Below are positions 1 to 6,708 of a stretch of 9,575 bases of DNA, piece after piece (position 1 is the stretch's first letter; each line of letters begins with the position of its first letter). The notes beneath the pieces are model-generated. The model was given only the letters and a program-made list of their open reading frames with translations. It was not told the DNA's origin and did no database searches. Both the position numbers and the translations under genes were made by a program. The stretch is from contig CAYHWW010000132.1 in the NCBI GenBank assembly GCA_964360145.1, positions 1 to 9,575 on the forward strand, read 5' to 3'. This stretch comes from CAYHWW01 sp964360145. GTDB taxonomy: Bacteria > Bdellovibrionota > UBA1018 > CAYHWW01.

Positions 1-969
1 GTCATTGCCCTCGGCGACGGCGAGTGGGGCATTGCTTCCCTCGAGCACCTTGCGGCCATATTCCGCCAATTCGCTGAAGAGATCGAACGCCAGCCTCCGC
101 CTCCGGGCCTCGACGAGAAAGGCATCGAGCAATATCGCCGTGCCATCGCTGGCATCACGGGGCCCCTTTACGGTCGTGCCGCCGAAAGTGTGAAGAAGGC
201 CTATGAAAAAGGCATCGCCCTTGATGTTACGTCCCCTGTCTTCATCACGGTCTCCAGGGGCATGACGAGGCTTGCGCCCCGCCAGTATCCCCCCGCCCAT
301 TATGGCTCCGCGGATCATTTGAAACTCATGGGCCCTCGCCTTGATGACATCGAATCCTGGCGTAGTCGCATCAGCGCCCGTGCCACAACGAGTAGCCCAG
401 GCGCCGATCTCTGGGTGGAGTTAGGTAATCTGGAAATGGCGGCCCAACGCCCTCGCCTCGCACGTCTGTATTTCGAAGAGGCGTTGGCTCGCAATGCAAA
501 GAGTGCTGCCGCCGCCAACAACCTTGCCGTGCTGGCCCTCATGGAGGGCGACGCTGACGAGGGGACGCAAGCGCTCATCCGTGCCCTTTCCCAAGCTGAG
601 TTCGCCGGCGAACCCAAAGAGAATCTCGCTCGCACCTATCTCGCCTACAATCTCTTTTCGAAGGCCCTCGAACACCTCAAGGCCCTCCGCATGCGTTACC
701 CCGAAGACCGCGCCATCGCGACGGCATTCGCTGTGGCGGAGCTCGGCGCGGGTCAGGTGGCCCAGGCCCGGGGACGCCTTGAGTCCCTTGGCGGCAAAAA
801 CTCAGATGACTTCGTACTCTGGTACAATTGGGCTGTGGCCGCTGCTCTATCCGAGAGCGAAGACACTCGCCGTCAGGGGCTGGAGCGTTTGAAAGAGGGG
901 AGCGCCTCCGACGTCGGCTCCCGCCAGGCGCTGGAACTGGCGCGCTCCCTATTCGAGAACCGGAGGTAG
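1..969 (+). CDS. TPR-repeat protein, GltE-like gliding motility component (5' end missing)
   Basis: The reading frame is open from the first base of the window to TAG at 967-969, so this is the C-terminal 322 residues of a longer protein. The first in-frame ATG, at 190, lies inside the coding region and is not the likely start. The C-terminal half is alpha-helical with TPR-type spacing: helix pairs around LWVELGNLEMA, ARLYFEEALARN, AAANNLAVLALMEGD and SKALEHLKALRMRYP. TPR proteins act as protein-interaction scaffolds. The next two genes look like GltF and GltG, and in Myxococcus and Bdellovibrio a TPR protein (GltE) sits in the same cluster, so a role in the Glt gliding complex is inferred from context and architecture. 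The stop is 1 bp before the next ATG, so the genes are co-transcribed. Another TPR adaptor of an envelope complex is possible. Confidence 0.72.
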   Translation, partial: VIALGDGEWGIASLEHLAAIFRQFAEEIERQPPPPGLDEKGIEQYRRAIAGITGPLYGRAAESVKKAYEKGIALDVTSPVFITVSRGMTRLAPRQYPPAHYGSADHLKLMGPRLDDIESWRSRISARATTSSPGADLWVELGNLEMAAQRPRLARLYFEEALARNAKSAAAANNLAVLALMEGDADEGTQALIRALSQAEFAGEPKENLARTYLAYNLFSKALEHLKALRMRYPEDRAIATAFAVAELGAGQVAQARGRLESLGGKNSDDFVLWYNWAVAAALSESEDTRRQGLERLKEGSASDVGSRQALELARSLFENRR

Positions 970-970
970 T

Positions 971-1252
971 ATGAATCGATTCATTTCATGGATGCTGGCA
1001 ACCGCCCTGCTGACCCTGCCCGCAACCGCGGCGCGACGCGACGCGCCAAAAGAGTACGATGAGCAGGGCCGGCGGGTGGTCTATCGCAAAAAGAACGTCG
1101 TGGATTTCGACTCCATGCTTCTTGAAGGGGATTTGAAGAATCCCAATGAGTTCTATTTTGTTCACAGGCCCGAGGAGAAGTTTGGTACCCTGGTGAAGAA
1201 GAGGCCTAATTTCCACAAAGAGATGCTTCGCGACTCGGTGATGGTGCGATGA
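971..1252 (+). CDS. Small secreted protein, GltF/CglF-like
   Basis: This 93-residue protein begins at ATG 971, one base after the previous stop, with a GGAGG ribosome binding site at 961-965 inside the end of the upstream gene. Residues 1-21 form a signal peptide (short n-region with Arg3, hydrophobic core, PATAA before an Arg-rich mature start), so the mature ~72-residue product is exported. There is no lipobox Cys. The mature part is charged and has the pattern VVDFDSMLLEGDLKNP, then FYFVHRPEEKF and LVKKRPNF. From memory this resembles the small GltF/CglF proteins encoded between gltE and gltG in gliding deltaproteobacteria. The last four bases overlap the start of the FHA gene as ATGA, which implies translational coupling. 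Family assignment rests on size, export signal, pattern and neighbours. Confidence 0.62.
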   Translation: MNRFISWMLATALLTLPATAARRDAPKEYDEQGRRVVYRKKNVVDFDSMLLEGDLKNPNEFYFVHRPEEKFGTLVKKRPNFHKEMLRDSVMVR

Positions 1253-3225
1253 CCCAGACCGCCTTTGGATTGAGGATTGAAAGTCCCGGCAGCGCTGCAA
1301 AAGCGAGCTACGCGCTATCCCGTCGTCGCACGGTGGTGGGCAGCGCCACGTCCTGTGATCTCCAGTTGGAAGGCGAGGGCGTCAGCTCCATCCACGCCAT
1401 TGTCGAATCCGATGCGGCAACTGGCCGCGTCGTTGTCTATGACCTCGCCAGCGATGCGGGCCTCAAGGTCAACGGTCAAGCCACGGTGCAGGCCGAGCTC
1501 AAGCCCGGTGATAAGCTGGAGATCGGTTCCCACACTTTGGTGCTGAAGCGCGCCGAGGATCTCGAAGTCACCGCGAGCCGCATCATCGAAGATCGCTCTC
1601 CGTTTCTCCTTGAAGAGGGCGAGCATCTTCAGGACATCTTTGACTACAGTGGTGAGAGCACGAAAAGCCTCCAGGTCGTCATGCTCTACTCCGGCGTCAT
1701 CATGGAAGTGAGTCACTTCAATCGCACGAAGAAGATCATGATTGGTCCCAAGCATTCCGACGATTTCGGCGTACCGCCGCTGCTGGGCGTGTCTGCTCCC
1801 AGCCGTTATGAGCTCATCTCCTGCACCAATGGCGAGTACGCCCTGAACCTCCATGATTCCATGACCGGTGTTGTGTCCATGGGTGGGGCTCTCACTCCGG
1901 TGAAAAAAATCGTCACCGATGCCCAGCGCAGCAAGGTGCTGCCCCTCGGTGAAAAAGACTTCGCAAAGTTGGATATGGGGGACGTGAGCTTCTTCGTGAA
2001 TTTCACTCCCTCTCCGCCACGATTGAAGCATCAGCGCATCTTTACGCGGGATCCCCTCTTCTTCCGCATCTGGATGGCATCTCTTGGTGTGACGTTGATG
2101 CTCACCTACGCCTTGAGCCGCATCGTAGTGAACCCTCAGATGGAAATCGAACAACTGCCTGAGCGCATCGCCACCATCATCTACAAGCCCGAGCTCCTGC
2201 CCATCGAGCAGCCCAAGCCCAAAGCGCCAGTGGAGCAACCCAAGGTAGAGCCTCAGCAGGCGCCTCCCAAGCCCAAACCTCAGGTCATCAAGGTCACACC
2301 AAAAGAGCCTAAAAAGCCCGCACCGAAGAACCCCATGATCGGCAAAGAAGAACCCAAGAGGCCCCAGCCTAAAGCGCAGCACGCTCCCGCCCCCAAGCCC
2401 AAGCCCGCACCACCAAAACCCGCCGCCAACAAGGGGGGGGATGAAGGGGCTGGCGCCCGGGCAGCAGGCGAGAGCGGTACCCGCGGGAAACAAAATGCCA
2501 AGCCCTCCGACACGCACCAGACCAAAGCTACTAGGCCCGGCACCGCTCCTAGCAATGCGCCCGCCGTGGCCCGAGCTGGCAGATCCCAAGTGCAGGATAT
2601 GGGCGTGGTCGATGTGTTCAAGGGTTCCACAGGCACTTTGAATAAAATTCTCGCTGGAGGCAAAGGCGCATCCGGTGCCGCGGACAAGTTGGAAGGGTAC
2701 GGCGGCTTCACCACCCAGGGCGCTGGCGGCCTCGGCGATGCGGGCGGCGGCGCGGGCGGTGGCGGTCAATCCATGGGGCTCGGCGGCCTCGCTGACAAAG
2801 GCGTGGGTGGCGGTCGCAAAGGTACAGGCTTAGGCGCCCTGGGGTCCGGCGGCAACATCATCGGCGGCAAGGGCAAACTCGTCATCGCGGGCTCCAATGG
2901 TGCCCCCGAACCCATCGTCCTCGGCGCCATTGACAGCGATGCCATTGCTCGTGAAGTGGCGAAGCACCGGGACGAGATCAAATACTGCTATGAAAAAGAG
3001 ATCAATGCCGAGCATCCGGATCTCTCTGGGCGCATCAACGTGAAGTGGGTCATCGGTGCCAGTGGCGCTGTGACATCCGCGGGCATGGCTTCCAGCACCA
3101 TGAAAAATCCCGCTGTGGAAGGTTGTGTCGTCGCGGTGATCAAACGCATCATTTTCCCGCCAGTGAAGGGCGGGGGGGTGGTCGAAGTTACCTGGCCCTT
3201 CATTTTCCGCCCTGCCACAGGCTAG
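1249..3225 (+). CDS. FHA-domain / TonB-like membrane protein, GltG-like, with AgmX/PglI C-terminal domain
   Basis: This 658-residue protein has four visible parts. Residues ~20-100 are an FHA-type fold: Gly31, VSSIH at 45-49, Asn75-Gly76. About 170 residues follow up to one transmembrane helix at ~272-294 (IWMASLGVTLMLTYAL), which places the FHA part in the cytoplasm. A Pro/Lys-rich linker (~310-395) and a Gly-rich stretch (~480-550) then span the periplasm, as in TonB. The end, ~560-658, matches the AgmX/PglI C-terminal domain: KYCYEKE, LSGRINVKWVI, SSTMKNPAVEGC, then a WPFIF tail, with conserved cysteines at 580 and 626 that may form a disulfide. GltG of the Myxococcus gliding machine combines FHA, one membrane helix and a TonB-like tail, so this is its likely equivalent. 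The FHA part lacks the usual Arg after Gly31 (Ser32 is there), so phosphopeptide binding is doubtful. Two G homopolymers (2433-2440, 3172-3178) lie in the frame. Confidence 0.82.
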   Translation: MTQTAFGLRIESPGSAAKASYALSRRRTVVGSATSCDLQLEGEGVSSIHAIVESDAATGRVVVYDLASDAGLKVNGQATVQAELKPGDKLEIGSHTLVLKRAEDLEVTASRIIEDRSPFLLEEGEHLQDIFDYSGESTKSLQVVMLYSGVIMEVSHFNRTKKIMIGPKHSDDFGVPPLLGVSAPSRYELISCTNGEYALNLHDSMTGVVSMGGALTPVKKIVTDAQRSKVLPLGEKDFAKLDMGDVSFFVNFTPSPPRLKHQRIFTRDPLFFRIWMASLGVTLMLTYALSRIVVNPQMEIEQLPERIATIIYKPELLPIEQPKPKAPVEQPKVEPQQAPPKPKPQVIKVTPKEPKKPAPKNPMIGKEEPKRPQPKAQHAPAPKPKPAPPKPAANKGGDEGAGARAAGESGTRGKQNAKPSDTHQTKATRPGTAPSNAPAVARAGRSQVQDMGVVDVFKGSTGTLNKILAGGKGASGAADKLEGYGGFTTQGAGGLGDAGGGAGGGGQSMGLGGLADKGVGGGRKGTGLGALGSGGNIIGGKGKLVIAGSNGAPEPIVLGAIDSDAIAREVAKHRDEIKYCYEKEINAEHPDLSGRINVKWVIGASGAVTSAGMASSTMKNPAVEGCVVAVIKRIIFPPVKGGGVVEVTWPFIFRPATG

Positions 3226-3322
3226 TGTAACTGTCCGAAATCGTTACATAAAAAATAGGGCAACCCCAGCCCCTCCCGGTGCCACCCCACTTCGGGTACA
3301 ATGGCGGGAGAAGGGGTTTTCC
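3226..3322. other. Intergenic gap with an inverted repeat and a weak -10-like box
   Basis: Directly after the stop codon is a perfect 6-bp inverted repeat, TGTAAC at 3226-3231 and GTTACA at 3243-3248, with an 11-nt loop. It is followed by TAAAAAATA rather than a T tract, so it is not a convincing terminator. TACAAT at 3297-3302 could be a -10 box for the next gene, but no good -35 lies 17 bp upstream. AAGGGG at 3311-3316 is the ribosome binding site of the next gene. Confidence 0.35.
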
Positions 3323-4171
3323 ATGTCATCGGCGCCCGTACAACCCAACGCAGTTTCGCCCACCATCGCGGCGGTGCCCAAGACCTATACCGTGCGTGCG
3401 TATCACATCGCCGAGCGCCTGCGGTTGAAAGAGGTTCGCGATCGGTTGGGTTACGACACCACCGAGTTCTCCAACTACGAAGTGATTGTTCCCCTGTCGG
3501 CTCGGGACGCCAACATGTTCCTCTATTCCTTCGGCTCCGTGGTGTTCTTCAACGCCCCGGATCTCGAAGTGGATCATGAGATGTCGCGCTTGCGCATTTT
3601 CCGCAGCCCCACGGATGGCGAACGTACAAGTGACGCTTTCCTCGTGGAAGTGGCCGAGGGTGCGACAAATAAGGTCTTTTTCGATCGGGTCGCCATCAAT
3701 CGCCTCAGTTTCCAAAGCACCAAGATCGTGGCCATGCTTTTGGGCCAATCCACGGCCCTTGAGTATTACGATATTCTCATCGAGAACCTGCTTGAACAGA
3801 CGGGCAAGTTTTCTCGGAAACTTGAGAAAGAGGGGAAATTCCTCGAAGGCTCCCAAGACCTCATCAAGTTCATTGGTCAGTGTTTGAACACCAAGCAAGA
3901 GATCATCTCCCGCCTGCACATCGTGGATGCCCCCGATGAGGTGTGGGAAGATAACGAGCTGGAGCGGCTTTTTCTTGAGCTCAAGGCCATGCTTGAGATT
4001 GATGGTAGGTACCGGGCCCTCGAGTATAAGATTAGGATTATCCAGGAAAGCGTTGAGATCATTGTGGATCTCTCCAAATCCAGAAAGTCCGTGCAGCTGG
4101 AGATGATCATCATCGTACTCATTGCTACGGAGATCCTCCTTTCACTCTGGCAGCATTTTTTTGTGAAGTAA
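3323..4171 (+). CDS. RMD1/DUF155 family protein with C-terminal membrane anchor
   Basis: The protein has 282 residues; ATG at 3323 is preceded by AAGGGG six bases upstream. The N-terminal ~120 residues are mixed alpha/beta with YSFGSVVFFNAPD at ~72-84. The middle is a long charged helical region with the family's typical run of Glu/Lys-rich helices (LLEQTGKFSRKLEKEG and LERLFLELKAMLEIDGRY). The last ~22 residues form one hydrophobic segment ending HFFVK, so the protein is a tail-type membrane protein. This layout is that of the DUF155 family, which includes yeast Rmd1/Rmd8/Sif2, mitochondrial RMND1 and bacterial YagE-like proteins; the biochemical function of bacterial members is not established. 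It is 97 bp after the Glt-like operon and 41 bp before the HU gene, all in the same direction, and may be an independent unit. Confidence 0.78.
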   Translation: MSSAPVQPNAVSPTIAAVPKTYTVRAYHIAERLRLKEVRDRLGYDTTEFSNYEVIVPLSARDANMFLYSFGSVVFFNAPDLEVDHEMSRLRIFRSPTDGERTSDAFLVEVAEGATNKVFFDRVAINRLSFQSTKIVAMLLGQSTALEYYDILIENLLEQTGKFSRKLEKEGKFLEGSQDLIKFIGQCLNTKQEIISRLHIVDAPDEVWEDNELERLFLELKAMLEIDGRYRALEYKIRIIQESVEIIVDLSKSRKSVQLEMIIIVLIATEILLSLWQHFFVK

Positions 4172-4212
4172 GCTTTAAGTTCTTGTTATCATAGGAGCAT
4201 CAGGGGGATTCG

Positions 4213-4554
4213 ATGACTAAAGCGGACTTGGTGAATGTCATTTCCGAGAAGGCCAAAATGCAGCATCGGCAGGCCGAGATCGTCGTCAACTTGGTGTTCG
4301 ACCTCATGTCGGACGCCTTGAAAAAAGACGACCGCATCGAGATCCGGGGCTTTGGAAGCTTCGTCAATCGCAGTTATGGCAGCTACCAGGGGCGCAACCC
4401 CAAAACCGGCGCCGTGGTGCAGGTGCAGCCCAAGCGGGTTCCATTCTTCAAGGTGGGCAAAGAGCTGAAAGAGCTCGTGGATGTCTACAACAATCCCCGT
4501 CCTGGCGTGACCCCCACGCCACTGGTCGATGATGGGGATGACGACGAAGGTTGA
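4213..4554 (+). CDS. HU/IHF family DNA-binding protein with acidic tail
   Basis: This 113-residue protein has the standard HU/IHF layout: MTKADLVNVISEKA at the start, a helical dimerisation region, the RGFGSF turn at 45-50, and the DNA-minor-groove arm tip GRNPKTG at 60-66, followed by the closing helix around FFKVGKELKELV. Family members are usually 90-100 residues and bend and compact DNA as dimers. The length of the start motif and the GSF turn fit an IHF-beta-like or HU-like subunit; I cannot separate the two by eye. The last ~18 residues, with PTP and VDDGDDDEG, form an acidic extension beyond the usual end. The ribosome binding site is AGGGGG just upstream at 4202-4207. It converges with the GNAT gene, 20 bp apart, and no clear terminator is visible between them. 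Confidence 0.93.
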   Translation: MTKADLVNVISEKAKMQHRQAEIVVNLVFDLMSDALKKDDRIEIRGFGSFVNRSYGSYQGRNPKTGAVVQVQPKRVPFFKVGKELKELVDVYNNPRPGVTPTPLVDDGDDDEG

Positions 4555-4574
4555 GTGGTGAAGTCACTTCTCCG

Positions 4575-4997
4575 TCAGAGTTTCTTTTTGTAAACAACCG
4601 CACGCAGCGCCCAGCCTTCGCGGTCGTAGAAACGCTTTCCAGCTTGGTTCTCAATGCCGGTGCAAAGCCTTAACACTTCGCACCGGTGTTCACGGGCAAT
4701 GTCTTCAGCATACTGAAGTAACTTAGCGCCAAGCCCCTGTGACCGACAGCTTTCCGTTATGACGAGGTCATCCACGTACAGATGCTTGCCGTGCACGAAA
4801 TCAAATAGGATGCGATATCCCATGGCGCCGACACACTTGTCTTGATCGAAAACAGCGAGGATTTCGTAACCATCGCGCTTGGCGGCCTCCTGTGTGAGCT
4901 CGACATACCTCAGGAAAGTGAGATGCGGCCGCAGTTCCTTCATCACTGGAAAAACTATTTCAAGTTCTCCTGGCGAAGCCGCTTTGCGGTACTCCAT
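4575..4997 (-). CDS. GNAT family N-acetyltransferase
   Basis: The protein has 140 residues from the ATG at 4997. That start is one base after the stop of the upstream gene (TAAAATG), which argues for translational coupling. In-frame ATGs further up (5030, 5081) would add 11 or 28 residues and overlap the upstream gene; I prefer the short form because the GNAT fold starts at MEYRKA. Beta strands lead to HLYVDDLVI at 72-80, then the acetyl-CoA pyrophosphate loop RSQGLGAKLL at 85-94 (R/Q-x-x-G-x-G/A type), and a C-terminal ENQAGKRFYDREGW where Asn and Tyr commonly contribute to catalysis. It should move an acetyl group from acetyl-CoA to an amine; the substrate is unknown. Confidence 0.88.
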   Translation of the reverse strand: MEYRKAASPGELEIVFPVMKELRPHLTFLRYVELTQEAAKRDGYEILAVFDQDKCVGAMGYRILFDFVHGKHLYVDDLVITESCRSQGLGAKLLQYAEDIAREHRCEVLRLCTGIENQAGKRFYDREGWALRAVVYKKKL

Positions 4998-4998
4998 T

Positions 4999-5304
4999 TT
5001 ATGCCCGATTTTCTGCTGGCTGTGTCGCATTGGGAGCGAGGTCTCTGTGCTTATGGTTGAGGACCACGGTACGGCCTTCAAGTTGGGTGTCTTCTGCCAG
5101 GCTGATCTTGAACCCGTTCGCGGCTACGACTTCTTGCAGGCCATCGACGTGCATCCGTTTGGCCCGAAACTCAGGAATCCCCTTTACCCGCACTCTTGCG
5201 TCCTCAAAACTCCCCGCCGCGACAAAGAAATTTACGTGTCCCTCATAAAGTCCGTCGCACAACTCCGTGTCGTAAAATCCGCAGTGAACCAAATATAGCT
5301 TCAT
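4999..5304 (-). CDS. DUF1543-like small protein
   Basis: This 101-residue protein starts at ATG 5304-5302 with a G-rich ribosome binding site (GCGGGGCGG) just before it. The sequence MKLYLVHCGFYD followed by LYEGHVNFFVAAGSFEDAR and KAKRMHVDGLQEV-like elements fits, from memory, the DUF1543 family, whose function is unknown. In detail: a first strand ending in HCGFYD (residues 7-12), a second with HVNFFVAA, an alpha helix around FEDARVRVKG, and MHVDGLQEVVAANGF, suggesting a small ferredoxin-like alpha/beta fold. There is no signal peptide or membrane segment. It ends one base before the GNAT gene, with which it forms a two-gene unit, 63 bp downstream of tRNA-Cys on the same strand, so it could partly be transcribed with the tRNA. 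Confidence 0.72.
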   Translation of the reverse strand: MKLYLVHCGFYDTELCDGLYEGHVNFFVAAGSFEDARVRVKGIPEFRAKRMHVDGLQEVVAANGFKISLAEDTQLEGRTVVLNHKHRDLAPNATQPAENRA

Positions 5305-5367
5305 CGCCGCCCCGCTTCTTTTGCGTCAGTTTTTGCCGATGTCGTTGAATTGCTGCTATTCTGAGAA

Positions 5368-5443
5368 TGGAGGTGACGGTGAGAATCGAACTCACAAAAA
5401 ACGGTTTTGCAAACCGTCCCCTTAGCCATTCGGGCACGTCACC
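5368..5443 (-). tRNA. tRNA-Cys (anticodon GCA), CCA encoded
   Basis: Read on the minus strand, the 7-bp acceptor stem GGTGACG (5443-5437) pairs with CGTCACC (5378-5372). It is followed by T as discriminator base (U73, the Cys identity base) and a genomically encoded CCA at 5370-5368. The anticodon arm is ACGGT-TTGCAAA-ACCGT, giving anticodon GCA. The T arm has GTTCGATTC between GTGAG and CTCAC. Total length with CCA is 76 nt. Confidence 0.96.
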
Positions 5444-5465
5444 ATTCGGCAGCCAGAGAGAGCGC

Positions 5466-5494
5466 AACGTAGGATCCGAGGATAAAATTGTCAA
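5466..5494 (-). promoter_or_regulatory. Sigma-70-type promoter of tRNA-Cys
   Basis: On the minus strand a perfect TTGACA (5494-5489) is followed by a 17-bp spacer and TACGTT (5471-5466), which keeps the three best conserved -10 bases. Transcription would start near 5459, about 16 nt before the mature tRNA. The -35 box overlaps the TTG start codon (5488-5490) of the divergent kinase gene. Confidence 0.68.
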
Positions 5495-6708
5495 GCAAAG
5501 CATATAAGAACCTCGGTGAAATCCTCATTGAGATGGGGGCCTTACGTCCCGATGCTCTGCAGCGAGCCTTACGTATCCAGAGCCGGAGGTTGGGCCAGAT
5601 CCTCATCGACGAACAGCTCGCTGACGCGGCTGTGGTGGCCCAAGCGCTGAAACTCCAGGCTTCTTCTTCCGACACAGGTACCGTGGCGGCACTGCGTATT
5701 CCTTCTGCTCTTGTACATGGTCTCTTGGGTGACCTTGATGGGGTACTTTCATCACTTTCCGCTGATGAGTCCTGTGCCCGCGACAAGGTTTTAGAGATTA
5801 AGCGCCAGTTTTCAAGTCTCCTTGTAGCGCCAGCGTCTTCTCTTTTTAGCCGTGCGCGGGAGGTACTCGCTGAATCCCTTTCCGAAGAGGGGCAGGGTAA
5901 GGCCGCGACTCTTGAAACCACAGGTGGTGAATTCAGCCTGGATCAAACCCTGGTGTCCGAAGTGGCTGATATGCTTGTTCACTTGGTGCGCAATGCCGTC
6001 CATCACGGAATTGAGCCACAGGAGGAACGCCGAGCCATCGGTAAGCCTGCAGTGGGTTGCGTAAGTGTGGATCTCTCACTGGAGGCCGCAGGCCTCGTTC
6101 TCCGCCTCACTGACGATGGCCGGGGCATTGATGTGCCCGCCATTGAGCACAAAGCCAGGGAAATGGGGCTCTCCGGTTCCTGGAAGCAGGTCCTTTTTAC
6201 GCCGGGTTTTTCTACCCGCGAGAGGGCGAGCCTCCATGCCGGTCGTGGCATTGGTCTTGATGTGGTGGAGTCCGCAGTGCTGCGTCTCAAGGGTTCCTTG
6301 GATATGGATACTACCGCGGGCAATGGTACTGCTTTCACGATCAAGGTCCCGCTGACTTTCGCGTCCGTCCCTGCCCTTGCAGCACGCTACGGAGAGCAGT
6401 GGTTGCTCTTCCATAAGTCCCGCGTTTCCCAAGTCGCTCAAACTGCGGGCACTTGCGAACTTCGTGAGCTGAGCCAGCTCTTCCAGGCGGATCCTACCTT
6501 GCCTCCCGTGGTCAACTGGGTCATCGATGCTGACGGTGGTGCGTGGGGCGTTCACGAAGTCCAGGGCATCCGTGACGTATTTGTGAGCGGAGTGGCGCCT
6601 TTTCTCGGGGAACGCTATGCGATCATCGGTACGGGTCACATCGATGACATTGATCGTGAGGCCCTGCTCGTGGACCTTCGCGGCATCAGCGAGATTAAAC
6701 GCCCCTGA
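5488..6708 (+). CDS. CheA-like histidine kinase without Hpt domain, with N-terminal MshEN-like tandem motif
   Basis: The 406-residue protein starts at TTG 5488 with GAGGA five bases upstream; an in-frame stop at 5470-5472 excludes an earlier start. Residues 8-31 and 34-57 are two 24-residue units of the LG..L....(G)....L...L..Q type seen in MshEN/type II secretion ATPase N-domains, which bind c-di-GMP in some proteins. Residues ~70-130 resemble a short CheA dimerisation region. The ATPase core follows: LVHLVRNAVHHGIEP (163-177, N box), DDGRGID (209-215, G1), GFSTRE (240-245), GRGIGLDVV (252-260, G2) and GTAFTIKVPLT (280-290). Residues ~291-406 are a CheW-like P5 domain. A normal CheA is over 600 residues and starts with an Hpt domain carrying the phosphorylated His; none is present, so it would phosphorylate a partner or act as a regulator. 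It overlaps queE tail-to-tail by 14 bp. Confidence 0.85.
   Translation: MSSKAYKNLGEILIEMGALRPDALQRALRIQSRRLGQILIDEQLADAAVVAQALKLQASSSDTGTVAALRIPSALVHGLLGDLDGVLSSLSADESCARDKVLEIKRQFSSLLVAPASSLFSRAREVLAESLSEEGQGKAATLETTGGEFSLDQTLVSEVADMLVHLVRNAVHHGIEPQEERRAIGKPAVGCVSVDLSLEAAGLVLRLTDDGRGIDVPAIEHKAREMGLSGSWKQVLFTPGFSTRERASLHAGRGIGLDVVESAVLRLKGSLDMDTTAGNGTAFTIKVPLTFASVPALAARYGEQWLLFHKSRVSQVAQTAGTCELRELSQLFQADPTLPPVVNWVIDADGGAWGVHEVQGIRDVFVSGVAPFLGERYAIIGTGHIDDIDREALLVDLRGISEIKRP

Noticed and set aside
1315..2769. Long open frame (484 codons) on the minus strand opposite the GltG-like gene
   Set aside because: It is low complexity, rich in Gly/Leu/His read from Pro/Lys codons of the opposite strand, and the plus frame has clear domains. 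It is a shadow of GC-rich coding sequence.
3226..3248. TGTAAC/GTTACA inverted repeat as terminator of the Glt-like operon
   Set aside because: The 11-nt loop, 6-bp AT-rich stem and lack of a T tract make intrinsic termination unlikely; noted only as an inverted repeat.
4555..4574. GAAGTCACTTC between the converging HU and GNAT genes as a bidirectional terminator
   Set aside because: The symmetrical part leaves almost no loop, so the stem would be only three or four pairs.
5439..5921. Minus-strand open frame of 160 codons opposite the kinase gene
   Set aside because: It overlaps the tRNA-Cys end and promoter, has biased low-complexity composition, and the plus frame has clear kinase motifs.
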